NCBI GenBank assembly: GCA_947471745.1 | Contig: CANJKZ010000068.1 | Location: 3,081,001-3,145,000, forward strand | DNA length: 64,000 nucleotides | Reading direction: 5' to 3' | From: Closterium sp. Naga37s-1 | Taxonomy: Eukaryota; Streptophyta; Zygnematophyceae; Desmidiales; Closteriaceae | Shown: piece by piece, positions 21,638-34,000 of the stretch | Layout of the letters: each line of letters starts with the position of its first letter | How positions within the stretch are numbered: the stretch's first letter is position 1 | Notes under the pieces: generated by a model | The model's input: the letters and a program-made list of their open reading frames with translations, nothing else | Told to the model about the DNA's origin: nothing | Database searches by the model: none | Position numbers and translations under genes: made by a program

Positions 21638-22780
21638 TGCAGAGATAACTGCTGCAACGGGAGCTAGGCTGCGGGCTAGGCACGTTTGCTCGTGTAATCT
21701 CTGCGTTCATTCGTTCCTTAGTCGTTTACTTGTGCTTGCACTACTTGCTGGTTCACGAGGGAATTTGGCAAGAGTTCCACTAGCAAAAGTTTACAACAAT
21801 AGGTGCAACAACATCGGCAACACTGACTACATCAGAGCTAGCTAGGCTACTGGTCGACCTCCGGCGCAGCACGGTCGACCGCGCTCCAGCGCAGCAGAGC
21901 TCGCACCGCTCCAGCATTGCAGAGTAGCGATGCGCCAACGTTGCAAGTCCACGGGATGCCAACGCTGCAGCAAGTCGGCTGCACAGCGTTGCACCTGCAG
22001 GACAACAATGCACCTGCTTCGCAGTTGCGCGCAGCTGGTTGGTGCGTCCTTCCCTGTCACGTGCACAGCGCAGACGCCTGGCAGACTCCACGCCACCGAC
22101 TGCGCCCACCAGCCACGTCGACCTCGGGATACCACCCCTGAGGTCGGCCTTGCAGACTCCACCCTGGCGACACTCGCGCACGTCGCCCGGTTATCCCGGT
22201 CGACCGGGCAACCACGCCTGGCCAACCCGCACAGTCCGTAGCCCGGCCACACATGCTCGTCGTCCCGAGTTCAGCATCCAGGCGTCCAGGACGCCGTCCA
22301 AACACCCAGGTCGGCGTCCAGGTGCCCAAGACGCCGTGCTGTCCTCCAGAGTGGCGTCCAACCTCCCAGGACGCCGACCAGACGCCCAGGTCGGCGTCCG
22401 GCCTCCCAGGACGGCGTGCAGACGCCCACGATGTCGACCAGGCGCCCGGGAAGTCGTACCGACGTCCAGATCGGCGTCCAGCTTCCCAGGACGCCGTCCA
22501 GGCGTCCAGGACGCCAACCAGGAGTCCAGGGCGACGTCCTCCTGCTCGGCGCCCTCCAGCCAGGCGCCCTCCAGCTCGGCGCCCTTGTAGTGGCCCCCGT
22601 GCCTACTGCTGCAGGTCGGCTGCAACCCCAGCGCATCCGACCACGAGGTCGGCTCCGCCCAAGCGAGGACGGGGCCAAACAACATTCCTGTTGACACTCC
22701 CCTGCCGCGTTCACGCTTGCGCCCCAGCCCACAGAATAGCTAGTCGGCGTGCACCCAACACACAACACCATCACAAAAAA
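21638..22780 (-). mobile_element. Copia-1 3' end: LTR (21638-22696) plus ~80 bp of internal sequence
   Basis: Read on the minus strand it begins with internal sequence homologous to 6010-6102 (the GTGTGTTG..TGCACGCCG block and the purine tract GCGGCAGGGGAG), then the LTR from TGTCAACAGGAATG at 22696 to ATCTCTGCA at 21638 (1,059 bp). The LTR end matches the end of the LTR at 29583. No TSD flanks it, as expected for a truncated copy. Confidence 0.8.
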
Positions 22781-23049
22781 CCTGGGTTTTTTAAGGGGGT
22801 TCGAAGGGGTGTACATTTCAGGTGTTTTGGTTGGCGAAGCTCCGAAACGAAATCGCGATCAATCACGGAACGAAATCGGACCGCGTTTGTTTGTTGGAGT
22901 TGGAATTCAATTTCGGGATGTCGGACATTGTCGGTGTTTTGTTGTTTGCCAAAATAGTTATCATTTTGGAATAGATTTAGTTAGCTATGACTTCAATAAA
23001 GTTTGACAGTGCATATATAAGCTGGCTATTTTATTACTTGATTAATGCA
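22781..23049. other. Short AT-rich gap
   Basis: No gene seen. It lies 3' of the transposase stop codon, so it may hold the transposase 3' UTR. No terminal inverted repeat could be recognised by eye. Confidence 0.4.
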
Positions 23050-25565
23050 TTACATATGATACTTATTTAGGAGATAGGTACTGTCCAGATGGAACGCCTT
23101 CACCACATGGACGTGCCGAAGCAGCGCTTCAAGCGGAATCACGGAGTACGCATACACTCCAGTCGTCCACTTGAGGCGAGTGCATCCAGTTGCAGCATCC
23201 TCCCCGCACGCATTCCAATATCTAATGTAAGCCAGCTCCTCCCTCTCTCCACGGATTTTTGTGTGGAACAGCAGCAGCAACCTTGCATACCACTCCTCTC
23301 TCCGACCGTACCTTACACCCTCTACTGCAACATCCGAGTACCACGGCCGCTCAAAATAGTCAGGCGTCGCCCGAACGAAGTGAGAAACCCTTGAGAAGCT
23401 GGCATCATCTGCCGCTGGGATGGCCAACGATGCATGGGCCTGCATAAGAGTGGCAGTTTGTAAGCAATTGGAATAGGGGCAAGAAAAAAATGATTGTATG
23501 ATCCACGAAGTACTTACTCTGATCTTGGGGACGCATCCAGCATAACGTACTAGCGCATCCTTGAGGGCAGCGTGCAACTGGGTGTTGCTTTGCCCACTTC
23601 CTTGCAAACCAGTTGGTGGAGGTGGGTTCTTCTGGTAACTCCACAGGGAGAAAGTAGGACTCTTTGATAAGAGTCCGTGTGCCTGTCTCAATGGCCTGCC
23701 AACAAACAGTAGCAAGTTTATTACATTATGCATGCATAGCATTGCAATTCAATCACTAGACAGGTTTACCTGCCGCATGGCAGTGTCCCGGCCAGCGGGA
23801 TCGTCCACTGGCACAACGTCGGGAATGCGCCTAGCATGGAACTTCATAATCTGACCATCTACATTGCGCTTGTTGGACCGCCGGTAGATCCTCTTTACCA
23901 ACGGTCCGTGCAAGTGCTCGAACATGTTGGTGCTGAATTCCGTGACATGACCCGCCCGGCGAATGGAGTCAATGTAGTGCGACATGAGATGGGTTTTCAC
24001 AAGGCACCAGGAGGATGGCTGCTTTGGAAAAGCAGCCTGCAACTGCTCAACCAGCCTAATGGGACTGGGAGTTGACAGCATATGCAAGGACATCAGAGTC
24101 TACTATAGCATACTGCAGCCTACTTTATTTGATATACTATCATGGTTTATCAGCAACATCCTGTGAAGATAGGTTACTACAACAGCTTAGGTGCCGTGGC
24201 TAGGCATTCATGCAATGCCCAGGGTTGTACATGCATGTTAATAGTACCGGGAGGTCTTCTTCTTGAGATCCCGCAGGGACCGCTCGGTGTGCCCCGTTGG
24301 CTGGCAACACAAGAGGTACCAGCCAAGATAGGCACGAACAGCATCCATCTGGGGCTGGCGAAGCAGGCCAGCAAAGACAAACACCATGACCTGCAAATTT
24401 CAGGGTTTATCACAGCAGGGGGGCATGAGTAGTTGGGACATGCGTGAGAAGATGAGCAAACATTATTCGAGGCGGAATTAATGAAAGCAGGAGAGAGGGT
24501 ACAGAGATGCAGCAGGGGGTGTGTTGTAGTCTGGAATCGGCATGCCACTTCTGCATGGTGCACGCTATCGCACAAGATGATCACATGCACCATGGCTTGC
24601 ACACCTGCATGACGGCCCTGTGCTCATAGGCCGCGACACATGCTCCAGTCTCGAAGTAGGCGCTCTCTGGCAGGCGCAGGTGGTTCAGGCGCGTGTGGTC
24701 GCGAATGAGCGACAGGCGCCTGCGCATACACAACAGTTCAAGGGCAGGCACAAATACAGAAACATGTAAGTAGGAGGAGGAGAGTGCGGATTGGAGTGTT
24801 GTTGGCAACGAGCAACAAATCTAATCCCCCAAGGCACTGACCTGTCCATCTGCTTTAAGCGCCGCTTCTTCATCTTGCGCACGACAGCCACAATGTAGCT
24901 CATCATGCCCAGGTCCGCCTGGTGCATGATGTCACGCATGATAACGAGGTAGGGATTGCCCCACACAGTCCCTGGGACATCCCACTTCCAGAGCACACAC
25001 TGGAAAAGGGGATGTGGTGGAGAATGGTAGAGAAAGGTATTTGAGAGACTCGGCACACAACATGTGGGACAGTGCAATGGGGTATAGCACATCTCCCCAA
25101 GGTTTGAGCAACACGGAGTGCGTAGACTACACAGTCGCCCAAGGAACAGGTCGCTCACCTCAACCGGGTAGGTCGAGTAGGTCTTGCATGGGTCGTCCTG
25201 GCTTGATGTCAACCCTGCCGCCTCATTCACGATCCATTGCTGCTGTTCAGGCGTGCGCGGCGTGTTTCGTGCCTTTACAGCAACCAGATGCTCCTGGTGT
25301 AGCACAGGGGGTGGGATGGGATGAACATATAAGGGAGGTGAGATTATGAGGTCCGTCATGTGACATTCGGATGGCGATGGTTCTGAAGGCACGCAGATCG
25401 CATGTTTGCTCACCTTTGCAGCATAGCAGATGCTGCAAGGCATCTGCGATCCATGCGAGAGTGTGCAACTGGTCTTGCCGCTCTCAGGGTAGTCGCACAC
25501 CCAGGCGTACAGCAGGGGCCGCACGGTTTGCCAATCACCGAAAGGGTCCCTGAGACGGAACCCGC
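23050..25565 (-). CDS. Plavaka/CACTA-like DNA transposase gene, intron-rich, 5' partial, probably frameshifted
   Basis: Eight coding blocks on the minus strand are joined by GT-AG introns: 25565-25414, 25293-25159, 24999-24842, 24719-24605, 24390-24248, 24055-23770, 23695-23518 and 23439-23050. Phases agree at the first six junctions (0, 0, 2, 0, 2, 0). Diagnostic segments resemble Plavaka-type (CACTA/KDZ-related) transposases: WVCDYPESGK followed by a Cys cluster (MPCSICYA), NPYLVIMRDIMHQADLGM (the DxxHQxxxG motif), HYIDSIRRAG with FEHLHGPLVKRIYRRSNKRN, and a C-terminal YFERPWYSDVAVEG. Block 7 seems to change frame by one base before joining block 8, so this copy may be inactive. The N-terminal catalytic part is missing; upstream sequence jumps to the duplicated signal-peptide exon at 25755. 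The transposase class is probable, and the exact family needs a profile search. Confidence 0.65.
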
Positions 25566-25754
25566 TGCAAGGAACAGGTATTGTGGCAACAGGAACCGGG
25601 ATTTCGGCTTTGTGCATCGGCGAAGAGGGACAAGGGGGACTGTTACATACCAAAACGCTGCGCATACTATGACGTTGATTGGGTGACGACATAGCAAGAT
25701 AGAAATAGAGTACGGACCTTTCCATGCCATCGAGAAGCGGCTGAAACGTGGTGA

Positions 25755-25893
25755 TGGTGACTTGAGCTGGTCGGTTCGGGAGGCGATTCCCGAGCAGTCC
25801 GTTGGAGCCGATTCTAGCATGTGCGCATGATGCGAATAACGCGGTTACAAGCAGTGCCGCCACAAGCGAGGAGGCTAGAGGAGAATGCGCCAT
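25755..25893 (-). pseudogene. Duplicated signal-peptide exon of the coiled-coil gene (partial)
   Basis: The first 46 codons (MAHSPLASSLVAALLVTALF…) repeat the start of the gene at 19979 with very few changes (R3H, Q25H). The copy ends near 25755, and the frame then runs without a stop into sequence leading to the transposase exons. The upstream promoter region is duplicated with it, so transcription could enter the transposase from this promoter. Whether a fused protein is made cannot be told from sequence. Confidence 0.75.
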
Positions 25894-27446
25894 GGGGACG
25901 AAATGCGGGAAACACTATAGTAGGGAAAAAGTGCGGCAATGATCGCTGCTGGTACCAGAACGTACGAATCTTACGCTACGTACTTTACTCGGGTGGTTGA
26001 GGAAGGCAGTCGGGCGATTGGGAACGGTTGCGAAATGTGGGAGAAAGCTTGTGACTGAGGGCTGCTATAGTAGTTTTAGATTGTGAGATTGAGATTGCGG
26101 CTAACCCTTGACTAAATACTTTCTCGCAATGCTCGAACCAACCTATACTCCTCGGTAGGAGTCAACGACGCGGTGATTAACGGTTGGTTTGCGGCGATCG
26201 AATGGGGTGAGCGTGGGCGACGATGAGTGAGGTGCGGCGAACCTGCGATGGGCTGGGCAGGGGTTTGCACCGAATGCGGTTCGCTTCACGCGAATTGCTG
26301 TGAGCGAAATTGGCGTTTTAGCTCTGGGAACGAGAGATCGCGCCCCGTGTCACTTGCTCTGGGAAGGAGAGATGCCAGAAGGTCTATTCGATATTAGCAT
26401 ATCCTTGTTTTATACAATCAGTAAGATATCACTAGTGCGTATTGTTCACCGCATGTTTTGATCTGTTTTTATTGAAATGGACAATAGCATATCCTTTTCC
26501 GTACTTCGCGCCCCTGCTTACAGCGTACAAGACTGTTTCTGCCTACAGTACCCAACAGTGCACCGTTACCACTCGCGACACTAGCCTCGACCAATGTTCC
26601 CGCCACTGTTCATGACGCGACTCAACCTTACGGTTCGGTTTGTAACCCGCGCTCTGGACCTCCGCCTCGACATTTCTGCCCCAACCGTTCCTCGTCCAAG
26701 CGACGAAGCCGTGCTCGCAGCTCAGAACAAGATTCTAACAATCTCCAAGATCCGCACCAGCACCGTGTTTAGCGGACGACCTTTTTACACCTGGAGTTTC
26801 GAGCTCAAGCTACTTCTCCAAAACGTGCAAATATTCTGCTACTTCGGCGGAAGCTACGCTGGCCCTACTAGCCACACTGACGACGCTAAGGCTCAGTACT
26901 AACGAGTCACTCATGGCGTATAGCGTTCTTCTCTGTAACATGGCGCCAACCGAACAACTCGCCATACGCCCCTACAAAACCCACCAAGCTCCCGCCATGG
27001 CCGCCTGGAGCTACCTCACCAAAACGTACCAGTCTAAGGACTCCGTATCATCCAGCCGCTTGCTCCAGCAACTCATGGAAGTCAAGATGGAACCTGGCAA
27101 GAAGGCAAACTCTTACATCAATCGCTGCCACAGTGTTCGCGACCAACTAATGAAGCTCGGAAACACAATCTCCGAGGACATGTTCATTACCATCGTACTT
27201 TGAGAATTGGGACCACATTGGAATCCCTACAAGGCTCTGCTTCGTCAACAGGGCATAATCTCCGAGGCGCACCTCTGCGCTACTCTGCTGCACGAACAGC
27301 GAGACATGGATTTCAACCAGGAAAAAGGGACGCGCCGTGAACAAATCGCCTTCTACTCTAATCGCGATCAACGGAGGAATCGCGACACACGCCCACGCCA
27401 CTATTACTGCAAAAACTGCAAAGCCTTCGATCACTCCACCGAACGC
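25755..27446. repeat. Segmental duplication, copy 2
   Basis: Direct repeat of 19840-21637, carrying the same partial exon, upstream region and copia gag. In this copy the gag continues beyond the point where copy 1 ends (resuming at 29589 after an inserted LTR). The block 25916-26590 between exon and gag shows nothing else. Confidence 0.85.
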
Positions 27447-29583
27447 TGTTGAAGGAAATTGGCCCCGCCCTCGCATGGGCAAAACTGACTTCGTGGTCGG
27501 GTGTGCGGGAGGTGTAGCCGACCTTCTGCAGGAGTACAAGGGTTGCCTGTACATGAGGTGTATAGGGAATCCATGCAAGAGTAGCTAAAGCATCCGCGAG
27601 TGTATCACAAACGTCTCGTCCACATGTACAAGTGGCGCAGCTGGTGCAGAGGTTTGCGGGTGTTCATCTTGTTGGTGTAAGGGCCTAATAAACTCAAGCT
27701 ACTAAGACTTAATCGAACTTAAAACCTCTGCTCGGGGTCACCTCCAAGGGTCCTTGGGTGCCTGGTACAAGACCAGCCCCTAACCTCGGGTCCGAGTTTG
27801 TAGAGAGAGGGATCAAGAATGACTAAGCCAAAATAGCAAGAGCACCTTGAACGTCGCGCATCATATCTTGCAGACCGTCAATCGGATTAAGCTGAGAATT
27901 TTCTATATCGAAGCTCGCTCCAAGAGCTTTAAAATGAATCAAGTTGCCTCGCGAAAAGTTCTGCCATTACGAAGTTATCACTCGTACAATGCTTGGCAAG
28001 ATGCTTGGCAAGATGCTTTGGCAAGTTGCTTTGGCAAGATGCTTAGCCAGATGCTTGGCAAGATGCATGGCAAGATGCTTTACTTGGGGGCTCCACTAAA
28101 ATGTGGATTAGCACTCCAACCAATGTACACCCAAAGGGGTGTATGATAATAGAGGATGTACAAGTCATTCTAGTCTATGTATGATATGAATAGAGGAGTA
28201 TTCTAACAAAAACAGCAGGTGGTAGGTTGGTAAACAACCTCTGGTTCTGTTTTTCCAACCTGGGAAAACAATAACCAGGTTCAGGTCCTAAAAAACAGAA
28301 CCTGTTTTATCTTTGCCCAACCAGCCAAATGCTGGTTCCGCTGGTTTCCCCTGGCCTTGTAGCATGCAGATACAGACAAACAACATCCAACCTTCACCTA
28401 AATTTTACCCCTATAGTGCCTGCCCTGCTACACTATAGTCAACCAAACAAAACAGTACAATTTCGAGTTGGATAGAACTGAATCTGCGCAATCAATTCAA
28501 CCGAACCGCAAAACTTCCATCTTGGGTTCCTTTGCGAGGTCGTCCTTTCTGCTTGTACTGTTCATAGCGCGTACAATGTTGTGCCGAAGCGCACACTGCG
28601 CGAGTACCTGCAAATGCTTCAAGCGAAAATTGCGAAAGCAAACAAACACACGAACATTCCATTCACACCCAAATGCATTCGCACACGCATACTCGTACAA
28701 ACAAACGGCAGGATGTCGTGCAAAAGTCAATTTGCACCCAACACATCTGTGTATGGTCGCGTCTGACCCTGCGCACCGTTGCGACAGCACAGGCGAATTT
28801 TGGCCAGAAATTCAAATGTGCCCTAATTTCGACCAATGGGGAGCTGACATATTGAAATGTCGACCAAGGTGTTCGACAAAGGTGGTCGACGAAGGTCATC
28901 GACCCGTGACGACGAAGGTCGTCAACTGGTGATGACGAAGGTCATCATCCTGCAGGGTTGTCAAGGGCTTTACCTGGTCGACCGAGTTACCTGCTCGACG
29001 AGGTTCTACGGAGGGTCGCGAACGTTGTCAAGGTTGCTGTGGCGAAGTCGACCGACGTGGCAGCACGTGGTCGACGTGGCTCATTAGGTACAACCGTTAG
29101 CATGCGGCTGACAACCTGCGCAATGTGCTCGACAGTGCACGTCGTGCATGACTGTCTACAAGCACCTGCAAAGTAGGTGGTTGCACATGCGCTTACAAAT
29201 ACCTGCGGATGCATTGTTGGCAAGCCGCGCGGATGCTGCATTGGCAAGCCGCGCGGGTGCAGGCCACCATCTGCAGCGTTGGCAAGTCGCGCACGAGCTG
29301 CGTTGGCGGACCTCGGACCTGCTTCGTTGGCAGGTCGACAACTCTGTCACGCTGGCAGTCGACCTGCCTGAGCACTAGCAAACCTTGCATGTGATGTAGT
29401 CAATCCTTGCCATTGCTTGTTCTCATTATGAACTCTGTATTCTCAACATTCTTTAGTGAAACTCTTGCTGTTCTGCCCTGTGAAAACACAAGTCTTAGAG
29501 AACACAGACAGAGCTACGATCACTCTGACAACTCGTGCCAACTTCATAGTCTAGCTCCCACCGTTGTAGAGTTAATCTCCTCA
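27447..29583 (+). mobile_element. Copia-1-type solo LTR, interrupted by a second solo LTR
   Basis: It starts TGTTGAAGGAAATTGG and ends GTTAATCTCCTCA. TSD AACGC is found at 27442-27446 and 29584-29588. Removing the nested insertion leaves about 1,058 bp, the length of the LTR at 21638-22696. Both share the GACTTCGTGGTCGG-type block near the start and CTAGCTCCC..GTTG near the end. With LTR ends, a perfect TSD and no internal region, this is a solo LTR left by LTR-LTR recombination. Confidence 0.85.
27670..28743 (-). mobile_element. LTR-B solo LTR nested in a Copia-1 solo LTR
   Basis: On the plus strand it starts TGTTGGTGTAAGGGCC and ends GCACCCAACA. On the minus strand that is TGTTGGGTGC…CACCAACA, with terminal inverted TGTTGG/CCAACA. 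TSD CATCT is exact at 27665-27669 and 28744-28748. Length 1,074 bp; related copies are at 34468, 36184 and 37929. Confidence 0.9.
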
Positions 29584-30099
29584 AACGCTGCCGATCCAGA
29601 CCGCGACACGATTCCGCGCCTCGCAACAACTCCGCCTACGGTCCCGACCACACGCGCCAGGCAAACCGACCGTCTTCGGACCATCGGTCTGCCCCGCGCC
29701 TGTCATCGCAGCTCGACACACATCGCACAACACAACACAACACCGACCGTCATGTCATGGGCAACATGGTGATGCGCATTCACCGCGGCACTCCGCGCAC
29801 CAATCGAAGGCACCTTCTCATCGTGCGGGACCTACAGTACAATCTTCTATCCTACGATCAACTCGTTCACAGCTGCGTTCTCATAACCACTGATCCAGAA
29901 ACCCGCTGCATCCTCATGCACTGGAAAGATTACAGCAAACCCAACAGCATACCATGATACATCGACGAAGCCCATTCCGACAACGGCGTCTACATTCACG
30001 ACTTCGATATCCGAATCACCGAATCAAGGGATCTCATCGATAGCCCATTAACGCAGCACCGAATCAGGGGATCTCATCGATCTGCAACCATAGGACGTC

Positions 30100-30984
30100 G
30101 TGTGGTCTCACAAGCCTACTCATCCTGACGGCCGCCCCTGGATCAAGCATCACGCTCATCCAAGGGAGATCGACCTTCACGCACCTGGACGCGACGGCCT
30201 CTGCCGGAACTTCCGCACACCAACAGCCTCTATAACAGAGAGAACAGACAGTGCACAGCCACCCACACGCCGTCACAGCCCGCCATCCAACAGGAGCAAG
30301 GCACCAGCTGACGAAGGCGAGTCTTCCGCTGCCGCAGCAAGGCGTCTGTCAACCACAGCAGCACGCAAAGCAAACGAATCTTCTGAAATATCTGACTCAT
30401 CCAAGGAGGCCGGACCAATCATCCAGCCCGCTGGCTTCGATATCGTCGAAGAAGCGGAAAGGCAGATCCCTCACCCAACTGGCATGAGGGATGGAGAGCT
30501 CGCTGCAGCACTCACCACTTTTCAACCGCGCAAGACGCGGACTGACCCCACTGTCCACGATCGCCTCCATCTCCTCACACGCTACACATGACCAGATGGG
30601 TTTGACGCAGACAACAACTCCCTGCCAATGACCTGGGAGACCTACCACGTCAATCACCCTTGGCCCCATCGCACCATGACCACCGAGAAGTTCCGGCGCC
30701 ACAAAGAAGAAGAACAGCGTTGCCGCGTAGACGAAGAAGCAAAGGCGGCGGCAGCTGCAGGAGCTGGAGGATGGGGGAGCGAAGCTGGCACAACAGGATG
30801 GGGGGAGACTGCACCAAACTGGGAAGCCCCCTCAATGTTGGAGCAAGAGGAGCCGATAAACGACGTCACCGCTCGCGGTGACCAAGAAGCAGCTAACGAA
30901 GCCAGAGGACCTCCACGTCCAGGGTTAGAGCACAAATGCCACGAGCACTCGGCAGGACGTTGGGATAACATGCACTCAGAATGA
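30100..30984 (+). pseudogene. Unassigned frame of ~295 codons with one in-frame TGA
   Basis: One plus-strand frame runs from 30100 to a TGA at 30982-30984 with a single internal TGA at 30589. The protein is hydrophilic and Ala/Glu/Arg-rich, with a charged stretch RRHKEEEQRCRVDEEAKAAA likely to be helical and a Gly/Trp-rich patch after it. It follows the Copia-3 protease fragment, so it could be a decayed integrase-RT linker or an unrelated gene piece. No motif allows a call. Confidence 0.3.
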
Positions 30985-31094
30985 CGTGCATAAAAAAAAC
31001 TCCCCCTCAGACTAACGGACTGCATGCACGCACTCACACACATGCAAACTCTCATATATACAATCACACATGCACTCATGACACTGCTGCCCAC

Positions 31095-34000
31095 ACTAGT
31101 GCTATGCCATGCCACACATCTTAGCACACTTCCAATGTGCGCTCCCGGGAAGTCTCTTGATGAGAAAACCTGTCGCCTGCTTTGCTAGCCTTCACATGGT
31201 GAAGCTCAACAATCCCCTCCTTCACCATCTGCCTCACCCAATGCCACATAATCTTCTTGTGCTTGTTCAGCCCATTCAGGATAGGATTATTGGCCATGAC
31301 AATTGCAGCCTCGCTCTAAGAGAAAACTGGTGTAGGTCCCTCCTGTTCAGCTCCCATGTCCTCCAGCAGCTTCCTCAGGAGCACGATCTCTTCGATGGCA
31401 TGATACATTGCCATGTACTCTGCCTCTCCGAAAGACTGAGCAATCTCACTATGCTTCTTGGACCTCCAGCTCACTGGTCCACCCCCGACCATGCACACAA
31501 AGCCGCCAATTGATGACTGGATCCTCTTCCTCTGAGGCCCATGTGGCGTCGGTGAAGCATGACAGCTTCAAGGTTCCAGGCATGACCCCATCTGCTCCAA
31601 TTTGTTTCAGCTGGCTACCAGCCGAAAACTGAATACCAGCAGGTGTCGTTGATCTGAGGTAGCGCACCAAGCGTTTTGCCACCTCCAACTGCTCCTCAGT
31701 GGGCCGCTGCACAACTCTAGCTAACTGCCCCACTATGAAAGAAGCATCAGGTCGCGTATGCACAGCAGCATACATCACACTCCCAATGAGTGACTGGTAC
31801 TCATTCTGCTACTCATCCTCGAGTACATCATCCTCCTCAGCTGCCTTCTTCAGTTTGAAGCCCGCAGGGAACGGTGTCATCACAGTGCGACCTACAGTCA
31901 CACCATAGCGCTCCATGACACAAGAGATGTAGTGTGACTGATGCACCTTCAGCCACCTCCTCTCAACATCCCTCTCAATCTGCAGCCCCAAGTAGTAGTG
32001 GACATCCCCCAGCATTTTGCACTTGAAGTTGTCCATCAGCAGCTTCTGTGTCCTCTTAATCTGCTCCATGGAAGGTGAGAACAGCATTATGTCATCGACA
32101 TACACCAGCAGCAAGAGCAAGTGACCCCCCTCTCCATGCAGAAACAAGCTGTGATCTGCTTGGGACGTCTTGAAGCCCCCACCCAGCAACATCTCCTCCA
32201 GCTTCTCGTACCAACACCTGGGCGCTTGCTTAAGGCCATAGATGGCCTTCTTAAGCTTGCACACCCGGCTGGTCCCATCCTCATAGCCGTCGGGCTGCGC
32301 CATGTAGATATCCTCCAGCAGCACTCCATTGAGGAACGCAGTGGTGATATCCATCTGCTTCACGTGCCATCCCTTCACAGCTGCGCCAGCCAGCAAAGTC
32401 CTTAATGTCACTGTATAGCAACGAGAGCGAAGATCTCCCCGAAGTCGACCTTCTCTTTCTGTTGAAACCCCTGGCGACCAAGCGGCTCTTGAACCGCTCC
32501 AATGCACCATCAGCTCCACTCTTCACCTTGAAGACCCACTTGCTGCTGACGGCCGTCGCCCCTCGGGTAACTCAACAAGCTCCCAAGTCCCATTCTCAAT
32601 GAGACTATTGAACTCCGCATCCATGGCAGCCTTCCACTCCTCCTTCTGGGGTCCACTCAGTGCCATCTCCTCATGATCTCCCTCATCCGTGTGAACCGCC
32701 ACGGCACCTTGCTTGGGTCCTCCTAAACGGCTATACTTCAGCCTTGAAGGTGCTGCTGCCACTCTCTTCTCGTGGGTTGCAGTCTGCTGCCCATATGGTG
32801 AAGCTCCTCTCTGCATACTCCTCTTGGTGACCTTGGCGTTTGCAGCAGGCTCAAGCTGAGTTGGTGAGTCCACACGTGCCGACTCATCCTCCAACCCCTC
32901 CTCTCCAGCAGGACCAGAAACTTGCTTCTCACCACCGCCAGTGGTCAGCTCTGACCCATGGAGTTTATCAAGGTGCAGCTGAACCTCCTCCACTGCATAC
33001 CGCTCAATCTCTTGCAGACGCAAGCCAATCTGCACCTGCTGCTGCTGCTGCCAATCCTTGTACATGACGTCATCCACAAACTTGATGTGACGACTGACCA
33101 GCGTCCTCTTGCTCTTGGGGTCCCACATCAGCCACCCCTTCGAGCCATCTCAAGATGGACAGCCCACACAGCCGCAACTTCCAGCTTGTGCCTCTGCTCC
33201 TTAGGCACCATCACAAGCCCCGTGCAGCCCCACACCCGCAGCATGTCAATGGATGGTTTCTTCCCAAGCCAACGCTTGTACAGCACCCAGTGCTTCTCGC
33301 CAATATGCGTCAAGACCTTGTTCTTGACCGTGATGACATGGCGAACAGCTTCAGGCCAGAATTTGTAGGGCATCCCAGCAGCCCCCAACAAGGTCTTAGC
33401 TGCCTCGCCAATGGTCCGGTTGGCACGCTCAGCAATGCCGTTCTGCTGCGGTGTTCCTGGGCAGGTCAGCTGGTGCCAAATGCCGTTCCTCTTGAGAAAC
33501 TTGGTGGATTCTGCTCCAAGGAACTCTCCACCACGGTCGCTCCTTAGCACCTTCACCAGCCACATCGCATGCCAGTCCACCATCGGCAACCAATCCTCCT
33601 TGATCGCCGCTGCAACATCGCTCTTCTTGGACAAGGGACGTGCCCATGTGAAACGGCTCCATTCGTCCACCATGGTGAGGAAGTACAGCACTCTCCCAGT
33701 CCCCTCAGTCTTCATGGGATCCACCAGATCCTTGTGCACCACCTCCAATGGCGCCTTCGCTGATCCCTCCGCACGTGGAAACGGGAACCGTGCAAAGTTG
33801 TTTTGCATGCACGCCTCGCAGCTGCCAACGGAAGTACCATCTCCTTGCAGTTGCAGCCCATGCACGCACTTCTCCTTGAGCATCACCTCCAATGTTGAAA
33901 CAGCCACGTGTGCGAGCCGCCGATGCCAAGTCTCCAAATCCGCTTGGCCCGAGGTAGCCGACGCCTTCACCGCCGCGCTTCCTCCAATCAGCTCCTCTCC

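Larger units (their letters stand above)
26594..29957 (+). pseudogene. Copia-3 gag and start of protease, copy 2, split by a solo LTR
   Basis: Same gag as at 20637: core AWSYLTKTYQSKDSVSSSRL and zinc knuckle CKNCKAFDHSTERC at about 27409-27450. A frame change near 26900 and a TGA at 27201 break it. The knuckle is cut at 27446 by an LTR with TSD AACGC; the frame resumes at 29589 with the segment following the knuckle and runs into a protease/GAG-pre-integrase-like stretch (VRDLQYNLLSYDQL near 29835) to a TGA at 29957. Integrase and RT are not found after it. Confidence 0.75.
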
